DNA of 41,768 bases from Micromonospora acroterricola (GTDB taxonomy: Bacteria > Actinomycetota > Actinomycetes > Mycobacteriales > Micromonosporaceae), in NCBI RefSeq assembly GCF_003172955.1, contig NZ_QGKR01000189.1, forward strand, positions 1-41,768. Direction: 5' to 3'. The notes under the pieces were generated by a model. The model saw only the letters and a list, made by a program, of their open reading frames with translations, searched no databases and was not told where the DNA came from. Of the stretch, positions 24,213-31,092 are shown one piece after another. How positions within the stretch are numbered: the stretch's first letter is position 1; each line of letters begins with the position of its first letter. Made by a program: the position numbers and the translations under genes.

Positions 24213-25046
24213 ATGCGGGTACGCTCCGCGTCCGCGCCAGCCCCCGGCCGGCTGGTCAACGAGGACCTGGTGTTCCGGTTCGGCCCTCTGGTCGGCGTCC
24301 TGGACGGGGCGACCGTGCCGGAGGGCTTCGACACCGGTTGCGTGCACGGGCCGGAGTGGTACGTGCGGCACCTGGCGGCCCGGCTCGGCGTGGCCGAGGC
24401 GGCACGACCGTCGGCCAGGCTGACCAGCAATCTCGCCGCCGCCATCCTCGCCGTCCGCGCCGACCACGGGGGGCGGTGCGACCTGGATCATCCTGGCACC
24501 CCGTCCAGCACCGTGTGCCTGTTGCGTGATTGCGGCGACCAGGTGGACTATCTGGTGCTCTGCGACAGCCCGCTGGTGCTGGACACAGGCGGTCAGGTCA
24601 CCGTGGTCACCGATGACCGGTTGGAGACGGCGATGGCCGACCTCCGCCGGACCGTCGCCACCGTGCCGGCCGGCGGGGCCGACAGGGCCACCCGGTTCCG
24701 GCACGCGGTGGGCGTACAGCGGGAGCGGATGAACCGCACGCACGGCTACTGGGTGGCGGCGGCCGACCCGGACGCGGCCTTCCACGCGGTGACCGGGACG
24801 CTGCCTCGGCGGGGGCCGGCCGCCGTGCGGCGGGCCGCCCTGCTGAGCGACGGCGCGTCCAGCGCGGTCGAGCAGTTCGGGTTGACCGACTGGGCCGGAC
24901 TGCTGGACATGCTGAGCGTCGACGGGCCGGGGGCGTTGCTCGACCGGGTCCGGGAGGCTGAGCGCGACCACCCCGACCGGTTGCGCCGGCACAAGCCCAC
25001 CGACGACGCGTCGGTGGTGTTCTGCGAGTTCGGGCCTGCGGCCTGA
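24213..25046 (+). CDS. PP2C-like protein phosphatase
   Basis: A 277-residue PP2C-fold protein. The metal-coordinating positions can be followed: NEDLVF (N-terminal Asp), GVLDGATVP (Asp-Gly), LLSDGASSAVEQFG (Asp-Gly) and DDASVVFCEF at the C-terminus. It would dephosphorylate Ser/Thr residues or act as a degenerate PP2C switch. The fold is short compared with PPM enzymes but complete in these motifs. The only Ser/Thr kinase in the window is 19 kb away, so the partner is unknown. ATG 24213 (or GTG 24210) is chosen over 24156, which would overlap the DUF3618 gene. Confidence 0.8.
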   Translation: MRVRSASAPAPGRLVNEDLVFRFGPLVGVLDGATVPEGFDTGCVHGPEWYVRHLAARLGVAEAARPSARLTSNLAAAILAVRADHGGRCDLDHPGTPSSTVCLLRDCGDQVDYLVLCDSPLVLDTGGQVTVVTDDRLETAMADLRRTVATVPAGGADRATRFRHAVGVQRERMNRTHGYWVAAADPDAAFHAVTGTLPRRGPAAVRRAALLSDGASSAVEQFGLTDWAGLLDMLSVDGPGALLDRVREAERDHPDRLRRHKPTDDASVVFCEFGPAA

Positions 25047-25142
25047 GGGCCCACCGGTCGGCCGGGTGACGACGGAGCGTGAGGTGGAACACCAGGCCGC
25101 CGACCGGCCGGTACCGGTAGCCGGACCGCCAGTGGATGCCCA

Positions 25143-25694
25143 ATGGGGTGGACTTCGGCCGATGAGGGCGGCAGACTGCGGCACGTGGCGGGTGCGGTCC
25201 GGCTGGAGCCGGTGGACGAGCAGAACCTGGAGCCATTGCTCTCCGTAGCGGCCGCCGAGGCCGAGCCGGGTGAGGTGATGCCCCCGGTCGAGGCTCCCGC
25301 CGGCTGGTCGCTCGCCCGCCGCGAGGCGTTCCGCGAGTTTCACCGGGCGAGCTTCGGCGGCCTGGACGGGCCGACCCGCTCCCAGATGTACGCGATCCTC
25401 GTCGGTGGCGAGGTGGTGGGCATGGTCCGGATGACGCGGTGTGACGAGCCGGGCACGGTGGAGACCGGGATGTGGCTCGGTCTCTCGGCTCGGGGGCAGG
25501 GCGTCGGTGCCACCGCGCTGCGCGAGTTGCTGAACGCCGCCGCCCGGGCCGGCATGCGGGCCGTGGTGGCGGAAACGACCCCGGACAACGTCGGCGCCGT
25601 CTCCGTCCTGAAGAAGTGCGGCGCGAAATTGCGCGAGCGGGGCGGAAAGGTGCGCGCCGAAATCTGTCTCGATTCGACGCCCCCAGCCCTCTGA
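25143..25694 (+). CDS. GNAT family acetyltransferase
   Basis: A protein of up to 183 residues. The acetyl-CoA-binding motif A is LSARGQGVGATALRELL (Q/R-x-x-G-x-G/A), followed by AVVAETTPDNVGAVSVLKKCGAK, a canonical GNAT C-terminal half. Beta-strand MYAILVGGEVVGMVRMTR precedes it. Substrate unknown; N-acetylation of a small molecule or protein N-terminus is typical. The start is uncertain: ATG 25143 or GTG 25185, neither with a strong ribosome site, and the fold begins just after the latter. Confidence 0.85.
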   Translation: MGWTSADEGGRLRHVAGAVRLEPVDEQNLEPLLSVAAAEAEPGEVMPPVEAPAGWSLARREAFREFHRASFGGLDGPTRSQMYAILVGGEVVGMVRMTRCDEPGTVETGMWLGLSARGQGVGATALRELLNAAARAGMRAVVAETTPDNVGAVSVLKKCGAKLRERGGKVRAEICLDSTPPAL

Positions 25695-25974
25695 CGCAGT
25701 TTTTTTAGTTTCGTCTCCTCTGGCATCGTCCCAGGTGGTCCGCGCCTGGCGTCCAGTCTGGGCTGCCCCGTTCCCCTTTTCCGAATTCCGTTTGCCGGCT
25801 CGGCCGAAAATCGCCGTAACGGTTTCGGGGGAATGTCGCCGGGTACTGCCCGCCGGGTCCGCAGACACACGGGACGCCTGATTGAAGGCACGGTTCGCGC
25901 CCATTCCCCGGTAGCCCTTCTCCGGCCCGCGACCGGCCAGGCGTCCGGACCCTCCGGGGAGCGAAGGAGAGCTC
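25695..25974. other. Leader region of the gas vesicle locus
   Basis: A 280-base region of lower GC content and no supported gene. It has a T7 run at about 25700-25706 just after the GNAT stop (possible transcript end, without a clear stem), a SigF/SigB-like promoter at 25822-25846, and GAAGGAGAGCTC leading into the ATG at 25975. Confidence 0.6.
25822..25846 (+). promoter_or_regulatory. SigF/SigB-type stress promoter (GTTT-N15-GGGTAC)
   Basis: GTTT at 25822-25825, a 15-base spacer and GGGTAC at 25841-25846 match the established consensus of actinobacterial SigF/SigB-class sigma factors (GTTT-N14/16-GGGTAC/T). It stands about 130 bases before the first gene of the gas vesicle locus. The role is inferred; no start site is known. 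Confidence 0.55.
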
Positions 25975-26376
25975 ATGAAGACCGGAACACGAATCGGACT
26001 GGCGGTGGGCTTCGGCTACCTGTTGGGCCGCCGCCGCAAGATGCGCACCGCGCTCACGCTGGCCGCCGCAGTCGCCGCGGGGCGGGCCAGTCGGGACGCG
26101 GGCGGGCTGCTGAAGCGGGGAACTGACGTCCTGCACTCGTCCCCCCACCTGAGCAGTCTGACCCGCCTCGGCGGGCCACTGGTCAACGCCGGCCGGTCTG
26201 CCGCGAGCGCGGCGGCCGGCAGCGGCGTCGACGCCCTCAGCGGCCGGCTGCGCAGCTCCGCCGACGCGCTCCGCAGCCGTTCCGGCAAGCAGGGCGGCGA
26301 CGAGGGCGCCGATCGCGGTGACACGGCGGACCGGACCGAGCAGGACGACGCGACCGGGCAACGGCGGGGGCGGTGA
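25975..26376 (+). CDS. Small Ala/Arg-rich protein heading the gas vesicle locus
   Basis: A 133-residue protein, family not recognised. It starts with a short amphiphilic/hydrophobic stretch (TRIGLAVGFGYLLGRRRKMR, then TALTLAAAVAAGRA) which might associate with membrane or with a vesicle shell. A Ser/Ala-rich middle and an acidic, hydrophilic tail (GADRGDTADRTEQDDATG) follow. GAAGGAG precedes the ATG. The stop is fused to the next GTG. Position suggests an accessory role in gas vesicle formation, possibly equivalent to one of the actinomycete-specific gvpY/gvpZ genes, but this is only by place. Confidence 0.75.
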   Translation: MKTGTRIGLAVGFGYLLGRRRKMRTALTLAAAVAAGRASRDAGGLLKRGTDVLHSSPHLSSLTRLGGPLVNAGRSAASAAAGSGVDALSGRLRSSADALRSRSGKQGGDEGADRGDTADRTEQDDATGQRRGR

Positions 26377-27566
26377 CCGTGGCAGAGAACACCAACCCGG
26401 GCGGGCTCGGCGACAAGTTCCGCGGCCAGTTGGCCGGCGAGGTACGCAACCTGGCCGAGGCGATCGGCGAGCGGGCGATGACGGCGGTGACGGACCGGAT
26501 CACCGGCGCGACGGGCCGACTGAGCGAGTACGCGCGCCAGGGCGGCGGACCCGGTCTGATCGCCGCCGCGACCGGCGCGCAGAAGCTCGCCGAGGGTCAC
26601 TCACCGGTGAAGGCGATGGTTCACGCCGGGATGGCCGGCGGTAAGGAGAAGGTGATGTCGGCTCTGGGCCGCGTGGGCGGAAAGGGTGGCGGCAAGGGCG
26701 GGAAGAAGCAGAAGGTCACCAACATCGTCGAGACGATCGAGGTCGGCGTGCCGGTGCGGGCCGCGTACAACCAGTGGACGCAGTTCGGCGACTTCCCGAG
26801 CTTCATGAAGAAGGTCGAGCAGGCCGAGAACGACTCCGACGAGAAGATGACCTGGAAGGCGCAGGTCTTCTGGTCGCACCGGACCTGGGAGTCCACCATC
26901 ATCCGGCAGGTGCCGGACAGGCTCATCCACTGGCGGTCCAAGGGCGAGAAGGGCTCGGTCGACGGGACGGTCAGCTTCCACGAGATCACCCCGGACCTGA
27001 CCCGCATCCTGGTGGTGCTGGAGTACCACCCGCAGGGCCTCTTCGAGCACACCGGCAACCTGTGGCGTGCCCAGGGCCGGCGGGCGCGGCTGGAGTTGAA
27101 GCACTTCGTCCGGCACGTGATGACCGAGGTGGCGCTCGACCCCGACCAGGTCGAGGGTTGGCGCGGCGAGATCCGCGACTCCCAGGTGGTCAGGGACCAC
27201 GAGACCGCCGTCCGGGAGGAGCGCGAGCAGGCCGAGCAGGACGAGGAGCGCGAGCAGCCCGAGGAGCGCGAGCCGACCGGGGAGGAGCCCGGGCGCCGAC
27301 CCGCCGGCCGGCTGCGCCAGCGCCCGCCGCGGCGACCGGCCGAGCCGGAGTACGACGAGGAGTACGAGGCCTACGGGGACGGCTACGACGAGGGCTACGC
27401 GGACGAGCCCGACGAGGAACCGCCGCCGCCGCGTCGACGCGCCCCGGAGCGGGCCCGCCGCCCCGAGCCGCGTGACGAGCCACAGCGGCCCCGGCCGCCG
27501 GTCCGGCGTGGACCGGAGCCCCCGCGCCGACCCGTGGTACGCCGTCGCCGGGAGGAGGGCGAGTGA
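26373..27566 (+). CDS. SRPBCC-domain protein with charged tail, gas vesicle locus
   Basis: A 397-residue protein. Residues 1-95 are mostly helical (NPGGLGDKFRGQLAGEVRNL), a Lys/Gly linker follows, and residues 116-265 form an SRPBCC (polyketide cyclase/START-like) domain: TNIVETIEVGVPVRAAYNQW, FGDFPSFMKKVEQ, IIRQVPDRLIHWRS and FHEITPDLTRILVVLEYHP. The last 120 residues are disordered, first acidic (EREQPEEREP, then Tyr/Glu/Gly clusters) and then Arg/Pro-rich. SRPBCC domains bind hydrophobic ligands or client proteins. A chaperone-like role with the hydrophobic Gvp proteins is conceivable. GTG start fused to the preceding stop; the following gvpA start is fused to its stop. Confidence 0.88.
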   Translation: MTVAENTNPGGLGDKFRGQLAGEVRNLAEAIGERAMTAVTDRITGATGRLSEYARQGGGPGLIAAATGAQKLAEGHSPVKAMVHAGMAGGKEKVMSALGRVGGKGGGKGGKKQKVTNIVETIEVGVPVRAAYNQWTQFGDFPSFMKKVEQAENDSDEKMTWKAQVFWSHRTWESTIIRQVPDRLIHWRSKGEKGSVDGTVSFHEITPDLTRILVVLEYHPQGLFEHTGNLWRAQGRRARLELKHFVRHVMTEVALDPDQVEGWRGEIRDSQVVRDHETAVREEREQAEQDEEREQPEEREPTGEEPGRRPAGRLRQRPPRRPAEPEYDEEYEAYGDGYDEGYADEPDEEPPPPRRRAPERARRPEPRDEPQRPRPPVRRGPEPPRRPVVRRRREEGE

Positions 27567-27910
27567 CCCTGGTATCCGGCGACGGCGCCGCTGGCGGAGC
27601 CCTGGAGCGTACGGGCTCCGGCGGGCTCGCCGACGTGGTGGAGACGGTGCTCGACAAGGGCGTGGTGATCGACGCGCAGGTGAGCGTCGGGGTCGTCGGC
27701 ATCCCGCTCGTGCAGATCAACGCCCGGGTGGTGGTGGCGAGCATCGAGACGTACCTGCGGTTCGCCGAGGCGGTCGACCGGCTGGACATCGCCCCGGACG
27801 ACGCCGGAGGGCTGGCCGGCCTGGTCGGCGGCGTCACCGACGCCGTCTCGGACGTTACCGGGTCGGTGCGCGACGTCGCCGGCGACGTGCGGGACCTCGG
27901 GAGGAGCTGA
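27563..27910 (+). CDS. gvpA: Gas vesicle structural protein GvpA
   Basis: A 115-residue protein of the GvpA/J family, the likely shell subunit. The core is LADVVETVLDKGVVIDAQVS, then VGVVGIPLVQINARVVVASI and ETYLRFAEAVDRLDI, with the helix-hairpin-helix pattern of GvpA. Residues usually acidic in the beta-hairpin (GIELLTIEAR in textbook GvpA) are Pro and Asn here (GIPLVQINAR), so assignment as GvpA over GvpJ rests on the long similarity at the end (ETYLRFAEAV) and gene order. The C-terminal 35 residues are an Asp/Val/Gly extension. GTG start fused to the SRPBCC gene stop. Confidence 0.88.
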   Translation: MTLVSGDGAAGGALERTGSGGLADVVETVLDKGVVIDAQVSVGVVGIPLVQINARVVVASIETYLRFAEAVDRLDIAPDDAGGLAGLVGGVTDAVSDVTGSVRDVAGDVRDLGRS

Positions 27911-27911
27911 C

Positions 27912-28667
27912 ATGGCGGACGAGACGGGACTGTTCATCTACGGCGTGGTGCCGGCCGACGTGGAGGCGACGCCCGACGCGGCCGGGGTTGGCGACCCACC
28001 GGGCGAGGTGGCGGTGATCCGGCACGGGGACCTCGGAGCCCTGGTCAGTGAGGTGCCGCTGGACGCGCCGCTGGGCCGGTCGGCGGATCTGCGGGCGTAC
28101 CAGGAGTTGCTGGACGGAACGGCGGCGGTGGCGCCCGTGCTGCCGGTGCGGTTCGGCACGGTGGTCACCGGGCCGGACGCGGTTCTCGACCTGCTCCGAC
28201 CGCACCACGACCGGTTCGCCGCCGCGCTCGCCGAGTTCGAGGGCCGGGCGCAGTACGTCGTGCACGGCCGCTTCGACGAGCGGACGCTGCTGCGCGGCGT
28301 GCTCGACGAGAATCCGGCCGCCGCGAGGCTCGCCGAGCAGGTACGCGGCCGTCCCGAGTCAGCGAGCCGTGAGCACCGGATCCGGCTGGGCGAGCTGATC
28401 AGCCAGGCGGTGGAGCTGCGCCGCGAGACGGAGAACCAGCGGCTGCTCGAGGCCACGGCCGACCACGTCGTCTCCACGCAGCTGCGACCGCCCAGCCACG
28501 AGCTGGACGCCGCGCACCTGGCCCTGCTGGTCGACACCGACCGGGAGGCCGCGCTGGTCGACGTCCTGGAGGAGTACGCGCAGCACCGGCGGGGCCTGCT
28601 GCGGCTGCGACTGTTGGGCCCGCTCGCCCCGTACGACTTCGTCGCCGCGCACCAGCTGGCGGGCTGA
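27912..28667 (+). CDS. gvpF: Gas vesicle protein GvpF
   Basis: A 251-residue member of the GvpL/GvpF family (PF06386 type). Signature parts are FIYGVVPADVEA at the start, HGDLGALVSEVP, PVLPVRFGTVV in the middle and LRLLGPLAPYDFVA at the end. Family members bind the GvpA monomer and act in the assembly of the vesicle nucleus. The ATG follows the gvpA stop directly with GGGAGGAG in the end of gvpA. A second paralogue, gvpL, lies 1 kb on. Confidence 0.94.
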   Translation: MADETGLFIYGVVPADVEATPDAAGVGDPPGEVAVIRHGDLGALVSEVPLDAPLGRSADLRAYQELLDGTAAVAPVLPVRFGTVVTGPDAVLDLLRPHHDRFAAALAEFEGRAQYVVHGRFDERTLLRGVLDENPAAARLAEQVRGRPESASREHRIRLGELISQAVELRRETENQRLLEATADHVVSTQLRPPSHELDAAHLALLVDTDREAALVDVLEEYAQHRRGLLRLRLLGPLAPYDFVAAHQLAG

Positions 28668-28670
28668 CCG

Positions 28671-29001
28671 GTGGACCTGCTCTGGGCGTTGCTGACCCTG
28701 CCGTACGCGCCGGTGCGCGGGCTGACCGCGGTGGTCGGGGTGGTGGCGCGGGAGGCGGAGGCGCGGCAGCGGAACCCGGTCAACGTCCGGCGCGAGTTGG
28801 AGGAGCTGGACGCCACGGCGGCCGCCGGTGACCTCACGCAGGAGGAACGCGACCGGGCCGAGCAGCGGGTACTGGACCGGCTCACCGGCGGCGTGAGTCG
28901 TCCCAGGGAGCCGTCGCGCCCGGCCCGGCGCCCTCCGGCACGTGAGGGAGGTGTGCGCGATGACCGACGACGACGTCCGGGCCGGGCGGCGTGACCCGGC
29001 T
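28671..29001 (+). CDS. gvpG: Gas vesicle protein GvpG
   Basis: A small protein of about 107 residues. The start DLLWALLTLPYAPVRGLTAVV is the GvpG signature: a hydrophobic stretch with the conserved Pro-x-x-Gly. Then comes the helical ELEELDATAAAGDLTQEERD and an Arg/Pro-rich tail. GvpG is an accessory assembly factor. GTG start, 3 bases after the gvpF stop. The stop codon falls at about 28992-28994, and the 3' part overlaps the gvpO start. Confidence 0.9.
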
Positions 29002-29292
29002 GCCGAGGACTATCCCGACGAGGAGTACGTCGAGCCGGTGTCGGCGGCCGAGGCGGCCCGGGCCGGGCTGCGGCAGCTCGTCGAGCTGACCGGCCGGGAG
29101 GCGTCCGGGACCGTCTCCCTGGAGGCCACCGACGATGGCTGGCTGGTCGGGGTGGAGGTGGTGGAGGACCGGCGCATTCCCTCCTCCACCGACCTGCTCG
29201 GCCTCTACCAGGTGGAGCTGGACATCGAGGGTGGGCTGCTCGGCTACCGGCGGGTGCGGAGCTACCAGCGCGGGAAGGGTGAGGTGGGCTGA
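28960..29292 (+). CDS. gvpO: Gas vesicle protein GvpO
   Basis: A 110-residue member of the GvpO family. An acidic N-terminus (AAEDYPDEEYVEPVSAAEAA) is followed by the conserved GLRQLVELTGREASGTVSLE, WLVGVEVVEDRRIPSSTDLL and LGLYQVELDIEGGLLGYRRV. In haloarchaea GvpO is a regulator or minor vesicle protein; in actinomycete clusters its role is unknown. The ATG at 28960 follows GAGGGAGG by 8 bases and overlaps the end of gvpG. Confidence 0.92.
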   Translation: MTDDDVRAGRRDPAAEDYPDEEYVEPVSAAEAARAGLRQLVELTGREASGTVSLEATDDGWLVGVEVVEDRRIPSSTDLLGLYQVELDIEGGLLGYRRVRSYQRGKGEVG

Positions 29293-29293
29293 G

Positions 29294-29677
29294 ATGACCG
29301 CTGGGCAGCAGCCGTCGGTGGTGCAGAACTCCGGCCAGGTTCTGCCCGCCGGCCACGAGCCGGCGAACCTGGGTGACATCCTGGAGCGGGTGCTCGACCG
29401 GGGCATCGTGATCGCCGGCGACATCCGGGTCAGCCTGCTCGACATCGAGCTGCTGACGCTGAAGCTGCGGCTGGTCATCGCGTCCGTCGACACCGCCCGG
29501 CAGATCGGCATCGACTGGTGGGAGCACGACCCGTGGCTCAGTTCGCGGGCCCGGCCACCGGTGGAGCCGGGACCGCGTGACCCGGAGCAGGTCGAGGCGG
29601 AGCGCCGGCCCCGGGTGGCGGCCCGCGCGCGGCGCCGGGACGCCGAGGTGGAGGAGTGGGATGAGTTCGACGGTTGA
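29294..29677 (+). CDS. gvpJ: Gas vesicle protein GvpJ (GvpA family)
   Basis: A 127-residue GvpA-like protein of the J type. Core: NLGDILERVLDRGIVIAGDI, then VSLLDIELLTLKLRLVIASV and DTARQIGIDWWEHDP. The ending IDWWEHDPWL is typical of GvpJ/M and not of the shell protein. The tail is Arg/Glu/Pro-rich. GvpJ is a minor, essential assembly component. The ATG follows the gvpO stop with one base between, and its stop lies inside the gvpL start region. Confidence 0.92.
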   Translation: MTAGQQPSVVQNSGQVLPAGHEPANLGDILERVLDRGIVIAGDIRVSLLDIELLTLKLRLVIASVDTARQIGIDWWEHDPWLSSRARPPVEPGPRDPEQVEAERRPRVAARARRRDAEVEEWDEFDG

Positions 29678-30488
29678 GGTGATCGCTGGCCGGCCTGTCC
29701 CGGCCGCCGGGGCCTGGCTGCACGGTGTGGTCCGGGACGTCGAGCCCGAGGTGCTGGCGACGATCCCGGGGATGGACGGCGCTCCGGTGCGCGCGGTGTC
29801 CGCCGCCGGGCTGCTCGCCGTGGTCAGCGCCGCGCCACTCGACGAGTACGGGGAGCAGCCGCTGCGCCGCAACCTGGAGGACCTGGCCTGGCTGGAGCGG
29901 GCGGCGCGCGCGCACCACGGCGTGGTCGAGGCGTTGGCCCGTCGGGGGCCGGTGGTGCCGGCCCGGCTCGCCACCGTGCACACCGACGACAGCCGGGTGG
30001 CCGGCTCGTTGGCCGCGTGCCGGGCGGAGCTGGTCGCCACCCTGGACCGTCTCACCGGCCGCGGTGAGTGGGGGGTGAAGGGCTACCTGGTGCCGGGTGT
30101 GGCGGCCGCGAGCGCCGAACCCGTGGGGACCGGCGGGGTGGGCACCGCGTACCTGCGCCGGCGTCGGGCCCAGCTGACCGCCCGGGAGGAGGGCCAGCAG
30201 GCCGCGAGCGCTGCCGCGGAGGCGGTGCACGCCGCGCTGTGTGAACTGGCCGTGGCGGGCCGGCGGCACGCGCCGCAGGACCGGCGGCTCTCCGGGGCGT
30301 CCACCGCGATGGTGCTCAACGGGGCGTACCTGGTGGACGATCCGGCGCTGCCCCGCTTCACCGACCTGGTCGCCGCGTTGGGCAGCCGGCATCCGGGGAT
30401 CCGGCTGGAGCTGACCGGCCCGTGGCCGGCGTACTCCTTCGTCGCGGAACGGGCGGAGCCGGCGCTCACGGTGCGGGAGCCGCGGTGA
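29661..30488 (+). CDS. gvpL: Gas vesicle protein GvpL (GvpF/L family)
   Basis: A 275-residue paralogue of GvpF. It shows WLHGVVRDVEPEVLATIPGM, RNLEDLAWLERAARAHHGVV, GPVVPARLATVHTDDSRV, GVKGYLVPG and LELTGPWPAYSFVAE, the GvpF/L fold from start to end. GvpL binds several Gvp partners during assembly. ATG 29661 follows GGAGGAG and overlaps gvpJ by 17 bases. It is distinct enough from gvpF to be an old paralogue. Confidence 0.93.
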   Translation: MSSTVEVIAGRPVPAAGAWLHGVVRDVEPEVLATIPGMDGAPVRAVSAAGLLAVVSAAPLDEYGEQPLRRNLEDLAWLERAARAHHGVVEALARRGPVVPARLATVHTDDSRVAGSLAACRAELVATLDRLTGRGEWGVKGYLVPGVAAASAEPVGTGGVGTAYLRRRRAQLTAREEGQQAASAAAEAVHAALCELAVAGRRHAPQDRRLSGASTAMVLNGAYLVDDPALPRFTDLVAALGSRHPGIRLELTGPWPAYSFVAERAEPALTVREPR

Positions 30489-30697
30489 CCACCGCGCTCG
30501 CGCCGAGCAGCGCGGACGACCCGCTGGCCTACCGGCCGGTCGCCCTGGTCGACCTGCTCGACCGGGTGCTCGCCACGGGGGTGGTGATCAGCGGCGACAT
30601 CACCCTGGCCATCGCCGAGGTCGACCTCGTCCGGATCTCCTTGCGCGCGCTGGTCGCCTCGGTCGGCGCGCTGGCCCCGCCGGAGGACGCCGGATGA
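30485..30697 (+). CDS. gvpS: Gas vesicle protein GvpS (GvpA family)
   Basis: A 70-residue protein of the GvpA family: YRPVALVDLLDRVLATGVVI, SGDITLAIAEVDLVRISLRA and LVASVGAL. It is shorter than GvpA and lacks the ETYLRFAEAV end, which is the GvpS pattern in actinomycete clusters. GTG start fused to the gvpL stop; its stop overlaps the gvpK ATG. Confidence 0.88.
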   Translation: MTTALAPSSADDPLAYRPVALVDLLDRVLATGVVISGDITLAIAEVDLVRISLRALVASVGALAPPEDAG

Positions 30698-31047
30698 CCA
30701 CCCGGGACGAAGCGGCCGAGCTGGCCGCCGCGCTGGGAGCGGAGTCCTGGCAACCGCCCCGCGTCACCCCGCTGGACCGCCGGATCGCGGTGGACCGCGA
30801 CTCGGTCGAGCGAGGGCTGGCGAGCCTGGTGCTCACGATCGTCGAGTTGCTGCGGCAGCTGATGGAGCGGCAGGCGCTGCGCCGGGTCGACCTGGGTGAC
30901 CTCACCGAGGAGCAGGTCGAGCGGATCGGGGTGACGCTCATGGCGCTGGAGGAGCAGATGGTCGGGTTGCGGGAGCACTTCGGTCTGGCCCCGGAGGATC
31001 TCAATCTGGACCTCGGCCCACTCGGTCCGCTGCTCCCCACCGACTGA
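30694..31047 (+). CDS. gvpK: Gas vesicle protein GvpK
   Basis: A 117-residue GvpK: RRIAVDRDSVERGLASLVLT, IVELLRQLMERQALRRVDLG, LTEEQVERIGVTLMALEEQM and the closing DLNLDLGPLGPLL are the family hallmarks. An accessory assembly protein. It is the last gene of the locus, with an ATG fused to the gvpS stop, and is followed by a strong hairpin. Confidence 0.95.
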   Translation: MTTRDEAAELAAALGAESWQPPRVTPLDRRIAVDRDSVERGLASLVLTIVELLRQLMERQALRRVDLGDLTEEQVERIGVTLMALEEQMVGLREHFGLAPEDLNLDLGPLGPLLPTD

Positions 31048-31086
31048 CGGCCGGCGGCAACCCCGGAAGGGGGCTGCCGCCGGCCG
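31048..31086. terminator. Bidirectional terminator hairpin after gvpK
   Basis: The arms 31048-31064 and 31069-31086 pair at 16 of 17 positions around a short loop (GGAA). It fills the 45-base gap between the convergent stops of gvpK (+) and the beta-propeller gene (-). Confidence 0.8.
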
Positions 31087-31092
31087 CTGGGA

